Source: Cyclobacterium qasimii M12-11B | GTDB lineage: Bacteria > Bacteroidota > Bacteroidia > Cytophagales > Cyclobacteriaceae | Assembly (NCBI RefSeq): GCF_000427295.1 | Contig: NZ_ATNM01000036.1 | Location: 1 to 64,000, forward strand | Direction of reading: 5' to 3' | Length of the DNA stretch: 64,000 nt | Shown here: piece by piece, positions 19,383-29,673 of the stretch | How the letters are laid out: the number at the start of each line of letters is the position of its first letter | How positions within the stretch are numbered: the stretch's first letter is position 1 | Notes under the pieces: model-generated | Databases searched by the model: none | The model's input: only the letters and a program-made list of their open reading frames with translations | Told to the model about the DNA's origin: nothing | Position numbers and translations under genes: made by a program

Positions 19383-20732
19383 ATGTCAACACTGAACAAT
19401 ATCCTAAAATCCGTCATTGATAAAAACCCCAACGAGGCTGAATTCCACCAAGCAGTAGAAGAAGTTTTTGAAAGCATCCTCCCCGTCCTTAAGGCCAACA
19501 ATTTATATGTTGATGAAAAACTTTTTGAAAGAATCTGTGAACCAGAACGAATCATTTCTTTTCGTGTGTGCTGGACAGATGACCAAGGAAAGGTACAAAT
19601 CAATAAAGGCTACAGAATACAGATGAACAGTGCACTTGGACCTTATAAAGGAGGTCTGCGCTTTCACCCAAGTGTAAATCAAAGTATTCTTAAATTTTTG
19701 GCATTTGAACAAGTGTTTAAAAATGCATTAACGGGATTAATGCTAGGTGCAGGAAAAGGAGGAGCGGACTTTAACCCTAAAGGAAAATCAGATGGAGAAG
19801 TGATGCGTTTTTGTCAGTCATGGATGATGGAGGCTTATCGCCATATTGGTCATTTCACCGATGTCCCTGCTGGTGATATTGGTGTCGGAGAAAGGGAAAT
19901 TGGCTACCTGTTTGGGACCTATAAAAAGATTCAAAACGAGTTCCAGGGAGTGCTCACTGGCAAAGGAAAAGATTGGGGTGGTTCATTTTTAAGGCCTGAA
20001 GCGACAGGTTACGGGCTTGTCCATTTTGCCCATTTTATGCTGACGGAAATCGATGAGAATCTAAACGATAAAGTTTGTCTTGTTTCCGGAGCAGGCAATG
20101 TTTCTCAATTTGCCATTGAAAAATTACTTCATGAAGGAGCTAAAGTAGTGGCCTTTTCTGATTCCACTGGGTTTATTCATGATCCTGAGGGCATGACGGA
20201 AGAAAAATTAGACTACTTAAAAACGGTAAAAAATGGGCAAAGAAAGAGTATTTCTGCCTTTGCTGACAAATATGACTCCGCAAAGTTCACTGCCGTAGGT
20301 GATAAAAACCTATGGTCTATTCCTGCAGATTGTGCCTTTCCTTGTGCGACCCAGAATGAACTGGATGAATCAGACGCCAAACTTCTTAAGCAAAATGGCC
20401 TAATCCTTTTGGCTGAAGGCGCAAATATGCCTTGTACACCAAAAGCAATTAACTATTTACAAAAAACCAATGTCCTGTATGGCCCTGGAAAAGCGTCCAA
20501 TGCCGGAGGAGTAGCTGTCTCAGGTTTAGAGATGACACAGAATAGAATGGGGCGTTATTGGACTAAAAGTGATCTTGAAAAACAATTGAGAACAATCATG
20601 AAAGACATTCATGAAAAATGCCTGGAAACTATCATCAAACATGATTTACAGAAGCAAGATTATCTCAATGCGGCAAATATTGGAGCTTTCGAAAAGATAG
20701 CAAGAGCAATGCATGCCCAAGGAACTGTATAA
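19383..20732 (+). CDS. gdhA: NADP-specific glutamate dehydrogenase
   Basis: It forms glutamate from 2-oxoglutarate and ammonium. The 449-residue length is that of the hexameric bacterial enzyme. The substrate-site segment GPYKGGLRFHPSVN, the catalytic-lysine region GAGKGGADFNPKGKSDGE, and the nucleotide-binding VSGAGNVSQFAIEKL are all present, and the C-terminal part ends with the usual ANIGAFEKIARAM helix. The start codon abuts the pabB stop, and dinB starts eight bases after its stop, so the three form one transcription unit. Confidence 0.95.
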   Translation: MSTLNNILKSVIDKNPNEAEFHQAVEEVFESILPVLKANNLYVDEKLFERICEPERIISFRVCWTDDQGKVQINKGYRIQMNSALGPYKGGLRFHPSVNQSILKFLAFEQVFKNALTGLMLGAGKGGADFNPKGKSDGEVMRFCQSWMMEAYRHIGHFTDVPAGDIGVGEREIGYLFGTYKKIQNEFQGVLTGKGKDWGGSFLRPEATGYGLVHFAHFMLTEIDENLNDKVCLVSGAGNVSQFAIEKLLHEGAKVVAFSDSTGFIHDPEGMTEEKLDYLKTVKNGQRKSISAFADKYDSAKFTAVGDKNLWSIPADCAFPCATQNELDESDAKLLKQNGLILLAEGANMPCTPKAINYLQKTNVLYGPGKASNAGGVAVSGLEMTQNRMGRYWTKSDLEKQLRTIMKDIHEKCLETIIKHDLQKQDYLNAANIGAFEKIARAMHAQGTV

Positions 20733-20740
20733 AACAAATT

Positions 20741-21818
20741 ATGGAAAACTACCGGAAAATCATACATGTAGACATGGATGCTTTTTTCGCATCGGTAGAA
20801 CAATTAGACCATCCTGAATACAAAAACAAGCCCCTTGCTGTCGGAGGAAACAAAGAAAGAGGGGTGGTAGCTGCTGCCAGTTATGAGGCGAGAAAATTTG
20901 GCGTCAGATCAGCCATGTCTTCTAAACTGGCAGCACTAAAATGCCCGAATTTAATTTTTGTACCCCCACGGTTCGAGCGGTACAAAGAAATCTCTCAGGT
21001 AATTCGAAAGATATTCCTGTCTTATACAGATCTTGTAGAACCCTTGTCGCTGGATGAGGCTTTTCTGGATGTGACCATCAATCATTTCGGCCTTCCTTCT
21101 GCCACCCTAATTGCAAAGGAGATACGTCAAAAGATCAAGGAGGAAACAGGTCTGAATGCCTCTGCTGGGATTTCGTACAATAAATTTTTAGCGAAAATAG
21201 CCTCTGATCTAAACAAGCCCAATGGTCAAGCTTTGATCACGCCTGAGAAAGCGGAAGCCTTTTTGGAGAAACTACCAATTGAGAAGTTTTTTGGTATAGG
21301 CAAAGTTATGGCCAAGAAAATGAATGGTTTTGGTATCTATTATGGATACGACCTAAAGCAGTATTCTTTGCCATTCCTCACCAGTAGATTTGGTAAATCT
21401 GGCCTTCATTTTTATCAAATAGTCAGGGGTATCCATGAGAGCGAAGTCAAACCCAATCGCATCCGGAAATCCCTCGGGGTAGAGCATACTTTTGAAAAAG
21501 ACCTGATAGCAACATCCGAAATTAAAGCTACCCTAAAGGATAAATTATTGCCCGAATTTTACCGAAGACTGGAAGGTAACAGTGCCTATGGTAGAACACT
21601 TACGCTTAAAATAAAATACAACGACTTCACCCTACACACGCGAAGCAAAACACTTTTTATCTCCTATCCTCATTTCGAGTATGGAAAACATCGTCAATGA
21701 ACTCCTTGACCAAGAACCATTGATTCTGCCGATTAGGCTACTTGGGGTAAGCCTTTCCAACCTTATTTCTAAAGACCAGGACAACCCTTCTGGAGAACAA
21801 CTTAAGATCGATTATTGA
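20741..21818 (+). CDS. dinB: DNA polymerase IV (frameshifted near the C-terminus)
   Basis: A Y-family translesion polymerase. It opens with KIIHVDMDAFFASVEQ (catalytic aspartates), has SYEARKFGVRSAMSS, the second acidic site LSLDEAFLDV, and a little-finger domain from about residue 240. One frame stops early at 21700, but another frame continues MENIVNELLDQEPLILPIRL then LGVSLSNL, the expected end of the little finger, to TGA at 21816-21818. Removing one T from the T5 run at 21654-21658 gives 358 residues, the usual length. Last gene of pabB-gdhA-dinB; no LexA-like box was noticed. Confidence 0.9.
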
Positions 21819-22015
21819 TCCAGAATTTGATTTGGAAAGAGGTAAATGCATCTTTTTACCCCTAAAAAATTTACTATTAACGTAATAAAAAACGGCATTA
21901 ATATTGTTTTTATTATACAATAGCTTGGCCATAATGCGGTGGATTCATTCCTAAATAGTTTCAGGAAATCCCAGTGTACAGCCAAGGCTTAAAATTTTAA
22001 CTAAAGAGAAAAACC

Positions 22016-22222
22016 ATGAATACTGAAAAGAAATACCAACAATTTGGCTTGAAATATGGCATTCCATTGGCCATCATAACCGCAACTTTGGCCATGAAAA
22101 AATCAAGTGGTATCGGGAAATTAATTACCTTCTCCATTGTCACGCCTGCTATGCTGGGCTATTTATACAGCTTGATAAAGGTAAAAGACAAGGTAAATGA
22201 GCTACCTGAGTCTGAAAATTAA
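22016..22222 (+). CDS. Small membrane protein of unknown function
   Basis: A 68-residue protein with two likely membrane segments (about 13-28 and 36-54, IGKLITFSIVTPAMLGYLYS) and a charged C-terminus. AAAGAGAAAAACC precedes the ATG. I do not recognise a family. Its stop codon overlaps the stop of convergent tamL, and no terminator separates the two. Confidence 0.5.
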   Translation: MNTEKKYQQFGLKYGIPLAIITATLAMKKSSGIGKLITFSIVTPAMLGYLYSLIKVKDKVNELPESEN

Positions 22223-24571
22223 AAAGGATAACCGATTGCGAAATTAAACACTAAATTATCACTCCTCCAATCGCTATCCCCAATTTTAAATTCTTTGGCC
22301 CAACGCTCTCCTTCAGGTAAAAATGGACTCCTGAGGGGAGTGGCCAAATCAAATCTGATTACAAAAAACTCAATATCAACCCTCAGTCCAATCCCCGCAC
22401 CAACTGCCAATTCCCGGTACCAATCCTTCCCAAACTTACCGCCAGGCAAAGCCTCATTTTCATTGACCAACCATACATTTCCAGTATCTACAAATGCTGC
22501 TCCCTTAAGGTAAGGAACTATGGGAAATCTAAATTCTAAATTACCCTCTAGCCTAATGTCACCAGCCTGGTCAAAATAATTACTCGTACTCTCTGCATCT
22601 GGCGAATAAGAACCGGGCCCTAGGGACCTTATGCTAAAAGCCCTGATACTATTGGGCCCTCCGGAAAAATACTGCTTGGCAAATGGTAGGGAAACGGAAT
22701 TCCCATAAGGTAATCCTGCACCACCAAAAAGGCGAAAAGCAAGTAACTTTTCTTCAGTAAATCGCCAATAATACCGAAAGTCAATGTCCCCTTTATTGTA
22801 TTGGGCATAATTGAAGCCCAGGAAGGTGTTTTGGTTTTCACTGCCTAGCGCATTATTCAGCAACCGTAGTCCTCCTCCAGCAAAATCCAGATTTGCCCCA
22901 AAATAAATGCTATGCACCCTGTACTTGTCCATGAGCTTATTAAAGGCAAAACTGTAGGTAAGCCCTGCTATAAATTGATGTTCAAAGCTTTGCTTCAAAA
23001 ATAGATTGCTATCTAATATTTCATCAAACTCAGTTGAAGTATTGGACAGGTCCACAAAGTTTAAGGCGATGGGCGTAATCTCGTGATAAACAAAACGGTT
23101 TGCATTCCAAAAATACCCATAAGATGCTGAAACAGTATTTAACCTGTAATACCCTCGCCTATCCTGGTATTCAGTCCCTAAGCTTATCTTCGTTTTTGGC
23201 ACCGAATACGCAAATCTTTCTTTTATAGAAATAGGAAACACAACTCTGGGAAAAATCAAATCTCCCTTCAAACCGACCTCAAAAGCACTTAAATTCTCTC
23301 TATCACCGGAAGCTATCTGACTTTCGTAACCGATTTGCCCTGTAAGACTGAAAGTTTCTCCACCCTGAAAAAGATTTCTGTTCCTATAATTCAGTAATAA
23401 ATTTGGCCCTGCAAAATTATTAGATTTGGATACTCCTTGAAGTTCAGCCCTAAGAGAACGTTTTTCCAGAGGAGTAAGGTAGATATTTGCATCCAATGCC
23501 CCTTTGCCTTCATGAATCGTGGTATCTGTTTCTAGGTACCTTAAATTCACAAACCTAAAATTCCCTATCCCTGTTAATCGACTACTGGTTAACTTGGTAT
23601 CTTTGGCGTTAAAAAGGCTATCCTTTTCGATCAAAATATACTGTTGAAGGAGCTCGGGTTTGAATGACAGCCCGTCCTGGATAAAGTCTATGTTTTCTAT
23701 GGTAGTGGTATCCGTTTCTTGCCCATATTCATCCGATGAATAATTTGGATACACCCGGATATTTTTGATTTCATATGGCACAATTCCTTTTTCCGGAGCA
23801 TTTTCTTTGAGCCTCAAAAAAAAGGTCGAATTTCTTATTATCGTACTGATTGGTGTCCGCTTCAAAAATTAAGAAATCTGGGTTAAAGTTATAGAACCCT
23901 TCATTTTTAAGTCCTTCATCCAGCCTAGTCCTTTCATTTTTCATCATTTCTAAAGAGAAATAGTCCCCTTCAGCAATTTTCGTAGCTTCAAGCAATTTCC
24001 TTATACTCCGATCAATCGGCAAACTATCCTTTTCATATTGGTAAGAACCCAACTGATAGGGTTGAGCCAAATCCACTTTATAATTGACCGATGCTTTTTT
24101 AGGTTGCTCTTGTACCTCAGAATTAACCTCAGAGAAAAAGAATCCATTGTTATCCAACCTGTTAAGGATCAACCCCTCTGTTTTTGCTATTTCTACACTA
24201 CTGAAATAGACCGGCTCTTCTCCAAGCTTCTTATAAATAAACCGGTTGATAAACCCTGGATTTTCCTTCTGTACTTTATAATGACTCCATAAACCAACAC
24301 GCATACCCAAGATCTTACTATTTGGCTCAGGTTTGAGCAGGCCTTCTAGTTCCGCATTGAGTTCCTTGAATCCTTTAACCGAAAAGTCCCTATTAATTTC
24401 TATAGTGGCACCAGTATATAATTTCTCATTTTCAGGAATATGTTTGGTAACACCACAACCTACTAAAAGCCCAAAAGGCACAAGTAAACATAAGATCCTT
24501 ATTGACCTTAAATTCAAAAAACCAATTGAATATGTGCCTCTATTCCTTCTCATTTGTCTCCTCTTCTGCAT
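22219..24571 (-). CDS. tamL: Translocation and assembly module lipoprotein TamL (Omp85 family, frameshifted)
   Basis: A BamA/TamA-type outer-membrane protein with a lipobox (PFGLLVGC), as in the Bacteroidota TamL branch. POTRA-like domains occupy about residues 35-370 and the C-terminal half is a 16-strand barrel. It includes the conserved loop segment GGPNSIRAFSIRSLGPGSY and a terminal aromatic strand ending YPF. The frame breaks in an A8 run (plus strand 23816-23823): one piece ends FEADTNQYDNKKFDLF, the other resumes LRLKENAPEKG. Removing one base gives 783 residues. Its start overlaps the end of tamB by 32 bases, so the TamB-TamL pair is one operon acting in outer-membrane protein assembly. 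Confidence 0.9.
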
Positions 24572-27500
24572 TTATATCTGTAGCTCTTTCTTCCCTTTTA
24601 GATTCTATTTCTTTCCACAAGTCTTCAAATTTATTAAACTCCCTATTGAAAATTACGGATAGACCAGTAACGACCAACTGACCATCAATTAAACTTTCAA
24701 ACTGATTCTTTCTAAAACCTCTTATTCGATAGCGCCCATTTTCGGAGAGTAAATACTCCACGCTTACATTTCCTAAAAGTGAACTACTGCTACCCGTAGA
24801 AGAACTCCCTTCTATGTCAATCTGACTGCCTACTTGTACTACCAATCTGTCATCCAGAAAACGTTTACTTGCATTTACGTTAAGTTGTGTTCTGGATTGA
24901 GGCGAATCCCCTTCATAATCCTCAAAACTATCCAAGCCTACATCCAACTCTAATCCTGTATCCCCTACGATGCTATTGGTGAAAGTATTTAACTGTCCTG
25001 AAAGTAACTGACTGACACTTGATCTGGCCATGGCAGTTGTTCCTCCACTGCTGGAACTTTCTCCACTAGGGAAAAATCTATTCAAAACCAAAAGTGAAAA
25101 AACCTGACGATTCAATTCTCCTTCCTGATTGTTCAATTGCTGCACCTGAGTGTATACAGCTCCGCCAATTGCCCCCCTTTGATCTTCAGGCATATCCATT
25201 CTAAATGAAATTTCTGGCCTAAGCAATTCACCATCTATATTCAGGTAAACGATAAAAGGTAACTCTTGACGGTATTTGGACATGGTCTCAAGGGAACCAC
25301 CTGCTACCGTTGCTGTCATCAGATCGGCCGCTGAGGTTTTGATATTGTATATCGCTGTAATGTCCATGTTGGCATCCATGGGTTCACCAGCCCATGTTAT
25401 GGTGCTCCCACTCTGAATTTCGAACTTTCTACTTACCAGATTATACAAACTCAATTCATAATGCCCTTTGGTTAGCTCATAAATCCCCGTAAGCGTGACT
25501 CTTCCGTTTGGATCCATGTTTAGCCGGAGGTCAGCAGCCCCTTCCACCATAAGGTTGTCTCCAGACCGCTCATCTATTACCAAGTTGAACACCGCCTCAG
25601 GTGAAATATTTAGTAGCATTGCCACTTTGTATCCGGTATATCCGGTATTGCTGGTTTCTTCTAGTCTTTTGGTCAGAATATCCTCGGGATCATTTCTATT
25701 TACAAATGTCACTACGCCATTTCTTTCTACAATATCCAATTGGCTTTCAGGAATGACAACACTTAAATTGGTGCCCTTATCCACACTAAGTTTGGCATCC
25801 ACAATTGGCAAGTTTAGATCACCTTTGATTGTTACATTTGCCCCAATTATGGCATCTCCATAAAACAGATCATTGTCTTCTTTTGTGGAGTTTAACACCT
25901 TGAAATTTTCAGCTACCAGAGAAAGATCGAACTTGGGATTAATAAAATCGTCAGTTAAAATATCCCCATCAAGTACAAAATTATTTCCTTGTTCATCTTT
26001 TATGGTTATTTGATCCAGAAAGATCCCTTGGTTATCGACTTTAATTTCATCATCAGCAATAGCAAACCTGGAATTCAATGTTGCAACGGTAAACTCAGTC
26101 CCGTTAAACACCAAATTACCATCATAATTTGGGTCTGCTGTACTTCCCTCTACTTCGAAATTTCCTGAAATAAATCCCTTTCCCCCACTAATGGCACCAG
26201 CAGAAAGTCCATCCAATATACTCAGCTCAAATTTATTCAGCGCCAGGTCCAAATTTAACCTCGCTCCCAGAGGATCAGCAGTGAAGCCACCTGTTAAATC
26301 AAGGTCTATTCCCTGGTCTTTTATCTTTAAATCGAAGTCATAATTCTTTTGGTCATTACCAGTCGCATCCAGAGACAGATTACCTAAAGGAACTTTAAGT
26401 ACCTCCATTTCTTTTACCGTAATCCCAGCTTGCAAGCCCATGGCTCCAAAAGGGTTTTCCACCTTAATTGATCCATTGACAATACCTGCTGCCAATATAT
26501 CCTCAGGATTCAATAAACTGGTAAATGTTCTTAACCTGAAATCATTAAAAGTAAGATCAAAAGAGCTCTCTTCTGGATCATTGCTAAATGAAATAAGCTG
26601 CGTACCTCGTGAAAATTCAAAATCTTTAAATTTCAACCAGTCTGGCCCTAAAGTGAAGGAATTATCGGCTGGTACTTCCCATTTCTTTTTGTTAAAAATA
26701 ATGCTGTCAGGAGCGATGTGTAGCTGCAAAGAGTCTTTTTCTATTCCCAAATCAAAATTAATATTTGCTAAAACTTCGGTTTCATGTCGTGAATTAAAAT
26801 TGACATAAAGTAGGTTTTCGAGGACTTCACCCGTGAAATAGGTAGGTCCAACTACGAGCGGACCAGAGGACAAACCCAAAACTCCAAAATCAAAGGTAAA
26901 ATCTGAAGAATCACTCTTCACATTAAAATCTAAACTATCCACTATAGCCCCTGCATAGGAAATATAAGGGAAGTTAATCCTACCCTTTAATGAAGATTTT
27001 CTTTCATCAAAGTCCAATTGAATTGACCCCTCTTCTATCCTTTCCAACCCTGGTAAAATCACCTGCTGTAAAAGCAAGGTAGAGGGTATCGTAAAATCCA
27101 TTTTAACATTGACAGGTCTTTCGAAGTTTGATGTATTTTGAAATGTGCTATCAAGAAAGTATTGATTGAAATGACGTGAAATCCCTTCATAGGTTTCTCC
27201 GGGACTTACATTAGAGCTTAGTTGCCCTACCAAAACATTGCTCTCAATGTCAAAATCCGTTGAATCTGGTAAAATTTTCAAATCTAGATTCAAGTCACCC
27301 ATTGGGTAGGCCTGGTCATCTAAAACTACCGTTCCATCCATTAACTTTGATTGGAGTTCAAAGCTTTCTGAATTGCCGGAAAAAGTCGTATTCATGGAAA
27401 ATTTCGTCCGCAACTTTTTAGAACTGAAGTTCAACCCATACAAATCGGCGCCATTTAGATCCAAATCCAAACCAAGGTTGTAATTAGCGGTATCTAGAGA

Positions 27501-29564
27501 GACTGTTGCCAGCAAGCCCAAATCCAAAAACTCGTCTTTATGAATTAACCTGAATTCTCCCTCTCCATCAATAATTTCACTGCTCAGCTGAATACCTTTA
27601 TAATTGTGTCCATTATAAGTCAAATTGCTCACCTCGGAAGCCAACTTGAAATCAAGTTTATCCAGCGGACCCGTATTGCCTTTTGCTGACAATTCCATAT
27701 CAAGCTCACCATAATTGATCGTGTCACCCAATATTTCCCCTAAAGGCAATGCTGCTATAGTTGTGTTCAAATCATAAAGGTAAGTCCCCTCTTTGGTGGA
27801 CATTTCACCATTGACCATTATGGAGGCCTCGTAGGCCTTAAGAATTGACTCAAGACTAAATTCATCAAGTGATCCTGATGAGGCAACCGTTAGGTCAAGT
27901 TTATTGGGGTATTTTATGCCCAAACTGTCTTCAGAAACAAAGAGATTAAGGTCCTTATCACTTGACACGAAGTTAAAATCATTTATATCCCAAGAAACTC
28001 GGTCCACATCTATAGGATTATTAATCGAACCGGAGACTGCAAGTCGGGTGGAATTGCCCCATCTTGCGGAAAGCTTTTTCAGATTTACTTTGTCCAATTT
28101 ACCCGAAGCATACAAGCTTGCGTTAAGCTTTTTCTTGGCAAATGTCTTTATGTAAGTATTCGTTTTAAGTGTTGGTGAGAAGTAATAGGCATCTCGAATG
28201 CCAACATTTATGGTATTGAGTGCTAAATCTAAAGTTGCCTTTTCAGGGTTTTCCATTACCTCGCCCAAACCAGGGTATTGCATGGTAGCTCTTCCTTTCA
28301 AATTGCTATTGCCTGTGGCTACAATTAAATCTGTTAAACGTAAAGATTCATTGTCTAAATCTAACTGTAATTGAAAGTCTTCTAGTACAAACCCAGATTT
28401 TTCAATAAACGCAAATTTATTTAAAGCAAGCCCTGCCTTTTCTGGCTTAAAAAAAAGATTATTGACCTCCAGGTTAAAATTCTCTATGCCTATATCATTT
28501 GGGTCAAACCCAATCCCTGCACCTTGAGAGCCATTTACAAGGTAATTTATTTTATTATTGGAAAGGTTCAAAGTTGATAGCTCCACTTCCCATTGAGGCC
28601 AGCTAAATGGTTCAACTTCCGCTTCACTTTTAGTTACTGTACTTTCCGGATTGCTTTCCTTGCTTTGATACTCAACGAAAGAATCATGTAGAGAAAAATT
28701 CTTTATTAATATCCGCTGCTTCTCAAGATCTGCTTCGGGCATTTCCAATAACAAATCACCTAATGTTGAATGTACTTCCATGCCATCGGGCAAAGAAGCG
28801 TAATCAATATTTATATTTTTTAAGGATAACTCTTCTAAAATCAGCAAAGGCATTGGAACCTCACTGCTACTGGAATCCTCACTTGGAGGAAAAGGCTTGA
28901 ACTGTTGATAGGCGATGGAGGAATTTTCCCATAAAATACTGTTGACATGAAAATCCATTTTATTCAAATCAAGACTTTTGATCTGAATCAATAACTTCCC
29001 AAGGTCCAGTTTTCCCTCTAAACCCAATAATTCGTCGGCATAATTTAAATTCCAGTTTTCTACTTTTACAGGGCCCACGCTGATCTCAGGATAGGCACTT
29101 GTTGTCATTGAGGCTGTATCAATACTCGTAGTATCAGAACTGGTTTCGGCTCCTGCAAATGCATCAATGAGATAATTGAAGTTAAACGCACCAGTACTAT
29201 CCCTCTGAATATTAGCCGTTAAACCTTCCCATTCAAGCCTGGAAATACTAATTTTGTTGTTTCTAATGAAAGGGATTAAGGCTAGACCAGTCTCAAGTTT
29301 GTGACTGTAAATAAGCGTATCTCCTTTTGGGTCTTCTAAATAGAGACCCTCCAGGTAAAGGTTGCCTCTGAAGGTCAAAAATAACCTGTCTATGTTGACT
29401 TTGGTATTCGTTTTTTCTGAAACATATTGGGTGACCTTATTTACGATTATTTTTTGACCGAAAGGGCTTCGGACAAATAGTAGAATAAGGAGCACCAATA
29501 AGCCAAGGCCTAATAAAACCCATCCTCCAATTTTAAAAATTCTTTTACCTAAGGTTTGCGCCAA
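24540..29564 (-). CDS. tamB: Translocation and assembly module protein TamB
   Basis: A 1674-residue AsmA/TamB-superfamily protein. It has an N-terminal signal anchor (about residues 13-31, LLGLGLLVLLILLF), then a very long repetitive beta-rich part expected to form a hydrophobic groove across the periplasm. The C-terminal DUF490 domain lies at about 1290-1640, with LRLNMDPNGRVTLTGIYELT then KGHYEL as a typical segment. It works with the outer-membrane partner encoded directly downstream. The length is at the upper end of the family but normal for Bacteroidota. The last 30 residues are highly charged (Glu/Lys). Confidence 0.93.
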   Translation of the reverse strand: MAQTLGKRIFKIGGWVLLGLGLLVLLILLFVRSPFGQKIIVNKVTQYVSEKTNTKVNIDRLFLTFRGNLYLEGLYLEDPKGDTLIYSHKLETGLALIPFIRNNKISISRLEWEGLTANIQRDSTGAFNFNYLIDAFAGAETSSDTTSIDTASMTTSAYPEISVGPVKVENWNLNYADELLGLEGKLDLGKLLIQIKSLDLNKMDFHVNSILWENSSIAYQQFKPFPPSEDSSSSEVPMPLLILEELSLKNINIDYASLPDGMEVHSTLGDLLLEMPEADLEKQRILIKNFSLHDSFVEYQSKESNPESTVTKSEAEVEPFSWPQWEVELSTLNLSNNKINYLVNGSQGAGIGFDPNDIGIENFNLEVNNLFFKPEKAGLALNKFAFIEKSGFVLEDFQLQLDLDNESLRLTDLIVATGNSNLKGRATMQYPGLGEVMENPEKATLDLALNTINVGIRDAYYFSPTLKTNTYIKTFAKKKLNASLYASGKLDKVNLKKLSARWGNSTRLAVSGSINNPIDVDRVSWDINDFNFVSSDKDLNLFVSEDSLGIKYPNKLDLTVASSGSLDEFSLESILKAYEASIMVNGEMSTKEGTYLYDLNTTIAALPLGEILGDTINYGELDMELSAKGNTGPLDKLDFKLASEVSNLTYNGHNYKGIQLSSEIIDGEGEFRLIHKDEFLDLGLLATVSLDTANYNLGLDLDLNGADLYGLNFSSKKLRTKFSMNTTFSGNSESFELQSKLMDGTVVLDDQAYPMGDLNLDLKILPDSTDFDIESNVLVGQLSSNVSPGETYEGISRHFNQYFLDSTFQNTSNFERPVNVKMDFTIPSTLLLQQVILPGLERIEEGSIQLDFDERKSSLKGRINFPYISYAGAIVDSLDFNVKSDSSDFTFDFGVLGLSSGPLVVGPTYFTGEVLENLLYVNFNSRHETEVLANINFDLGIEKDSLQLHIAPDSIIFNKKKWEVPADNSFTLGPDWLKFKDFEFSRGTQLISFSNDPEESSFDLTFNDFRLRTFTSLLNPEDILAAGIVNGSIKVENPFGAMGLQAGITVKEMEVLKVPLGNLSLDATGNDQKNYDFDLKIKDQGIDLDLTGGFTADPLGARLNLDLALNKFELSILDGLSAGAISGGKGFISGNFEVEGSTADPNYDGNLVFNGTEFTVATLNSRFAIADDEIKVDNQGIFLDQITIKDEQGNNFVLDGDILTDDFINPKFDLSLVAENFKVLNSTKEDNDLFYGDAIIGANVTIKGDLNLPIVDAKLSVDKGTNLSVVIPESQLDIVERNGVVTFVNRNDPEDILTKRLEETSNTGYTGYKVAMLLNISPEAVFNLVIDERSGDNLMVEGAADLRLNMDPNGRVTLTGIYELTKGHYELSLYNLVSRKFEIQSGSTITWAGEPMDANMDITAIYNIKTSAADLMTATVAGGSLETMSKYRQELPFIVYLNIDGELLRPEISFRMDMPEDQRGAIGGAVYTQVQQLNNQEGELNRQVFSLLVLNRFFPSGESSSSGGTTAMARSSVSQLLSGQLNTFTNSIVGDTGLELDVGLDSFEDYEGDSPQSRTQLNVNASKRFLDDRLVVQVGSQIDIEGSSSTGSSSSLLGNVSVEYLLSENGRYRIRGFRKNQFESLIDGQLVVTGLSVIFNREFNKFEDLWKEIESKREERATDINAEEETNEKE

Positions 29565-29583
29565 TGTTGTTTTTTATTTACCA

Positions 29584-29616
29584 AAAAAAAGAGCGGATGA
29601 ACAATCCACTCTTTTT
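29584..29616 (-). terminator. Terminator downstream of catalase
   Basis: AAAGAGCGGAT and ATCCACTCTTT form a stem with one mismatch and A/T tracts on both sides. It lies about 60 bases after the catalase stop and just before the tamB start, separating the two transcripts. Confidence 0.75.
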
Positions 29617-29673
29617 ATAATTCTCACTATTCAGTTCATAAATAATTAAATATCAATTATTATACCAATTCCA

